Origin: Acanthornis magna
Taxonomy: Eukaryota; Chordata; Aves; Passeriformes; Acanthizidae
Length of the DNA: 64,000 nucleotides
Assembly: GCA_036785705.1 (NCBI GenBank)
Contig: JAWUZG010000071.1
Location: 124,001 to 188,000 of the forward strand
Direction: 5' to 3'
The notes beneath the pieces are model-generated. The model was not told the origin of the DNA. It made no database searches and was given only the letters and a program-made list of their open reading frames with translations. Within the stretch, counting starts at the first letter, position 1, and every line of letters starts with the position of its first letter. Of this stretch, positions 63,597-64,000 are shown one piece after another. Made by a program: the position numbers and the translations under genes.

Positions 63597-63785
63597 CTAA
63601 CTATGGACCAAATCCAATTTGCAAAGGTTGCTTGTCTTGTTCGAAGGATAATGGGTGCATCAGATGCCAACACAAGCTGTTCTTCTTCCTGCGCAGAGAA
63701 GGGATGAGGCAGTACGGGGAATGCTTGCACTCCTGCCCGTCGGGGTACTATGGGCTGCGGACGCCAGATATGAACAGATGTTCAA
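63597..63785 (+). CDS. RSPO2: R-spondin 2, second coding exon (furin-like repeat 1)
   Basis: The exon is 189 nt, phase 1 at both ends. Joined to the first coding exon it gives residues 32-94 with no gap relative to human RSPO2. Cysteines fall at 40, 43, 46, 52, 55, 74, 78 and 93, the full set of the first furin-like repeat. The loop FFFLRREGMRQYGECLHSC holds R65, R69, Q70 and G72, the region that in R-spondins contacts ZNRF3/RNF43; human RSPO2 changes at R69 and Q70 are, as I recall, linked to severe limb defects. The acceptor is a pyrimidine-rich tract ending TTGCAG at 63596, and the donor is GTGAGT at 63786. Compared with human RSPO2 as I remember it, the differences are conservative and lie outside the cysteines (residues 33, 35, 36, 53, 57, 85, 87, 94). 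The remaining exons lie to the right of the window. Confidence 0.97.
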
Positions 63786-64000
63786 GTGAGTTATTTCTTG
63801 AGCCCTTACATTCACTTGTGTAGGAAGGCCATAATTCATGCTCAGTTTTTAGGATGATATGTTATGGAACAGAGCTATATTTTCACAGATGTCTCAAGAT
63901 CGTCACGAAACTTCTTTGCTAAAGAATGTCCCAGCTCGTTCTGAGATAAATAACATTCAGCAGATTAAATAGTTGATGAATTGACTTTTTATTGTTGCTT
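63786..64000 (+). other. RSPO2: Start of RSPO2 intron following the furin-like 1 exon
   Basis: The intron opens with the consensus donor GTGAGT and runs off the right edge. Reading through the donor in the exon frame reaches a stop at 63821-63823. Nothing else is recognisable in these 215 bases. The phase-1 boundary predicts that the next exon starts with the last two bases of an Arg codon, as in other RSPO2 genes. Confidence 0.9.

Noticed and set aside
1..64000. CRISPR arrays, bacterial operons, phage or plasmid features
   Set aside because: No regularly spaced repeats or prokaryotic gene organisation; the intron-exon structure and CR1 content show vertebrate nuclear DNA.

Overview
The window reads as nuclear DNA from a bird. 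It is a moderately AT-rich vertebrate sequence with one strong CpG island. Its recognisable interspersed repeats are almost all CR1 LINE copies whose 3' ends carry the short ATTCTATGATTC-like repeats typical of avian CR1, plus a few very old MIR-like SINE remnants and one piece that resembles an avian endogenous-retrovirus LTR. No bacterial or plasmid gene organisation is present. Species cannot be assigned from the sequence alone.

Only one protein-coding gene can be supported: RSPO2 (R-spondin 2), on the + strand and incomplete. Its first coding exon (10128-10221) encodes the signal peptide and a basic N-terminus. The second coding exon (63597-63785) encodes the complete first furin-like cysteine-rich repeat, the part that in R-spondins binds the E3 ligases ZNRF3/RNF43. 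The two are separated by a 53,375-bp phase-1 GT-AG intron. The second furin-like repeat, the thrombospondin type-1 domain and the basic tail lie beyond the right edge.

Layout. 1-9100: AT-rich upstream intergenic DNA with several CR1 pieces and one MIR-like remnant; no gene recognised. 9101-11125: CpG island with GC box, TATA-like boxes, G-quadruplex motifs, the 5' leader with an upstream ORF, and coding exon 1; it is flanked by a purine tract on the left and a T-rich/G-rich tract on the right. 11126-63596: long intron holding CR1 copies in both orientations, MIR-like remnants, simple repeats, two perfect hairpins, an alternating purine-pyrimidine tract, and a few GC-rich or CpG-retaining blocks I could not classify. 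63597-64000: coding exon 2 and the start of intron 2.

Most open frames in the window are chance frames in the CpG island or remains of CR1 ORF2. I found no evidence of a new molecular system. The most useful leads are the in-frame upstream start that a possible mini-intron would join to RSPO2, the unclassified CpG-retaining block at 52930-54150 with its perfect hairpin, and a poly(T)-flanked frame near 12.9-13.4 kb that might be a retrocopy end.
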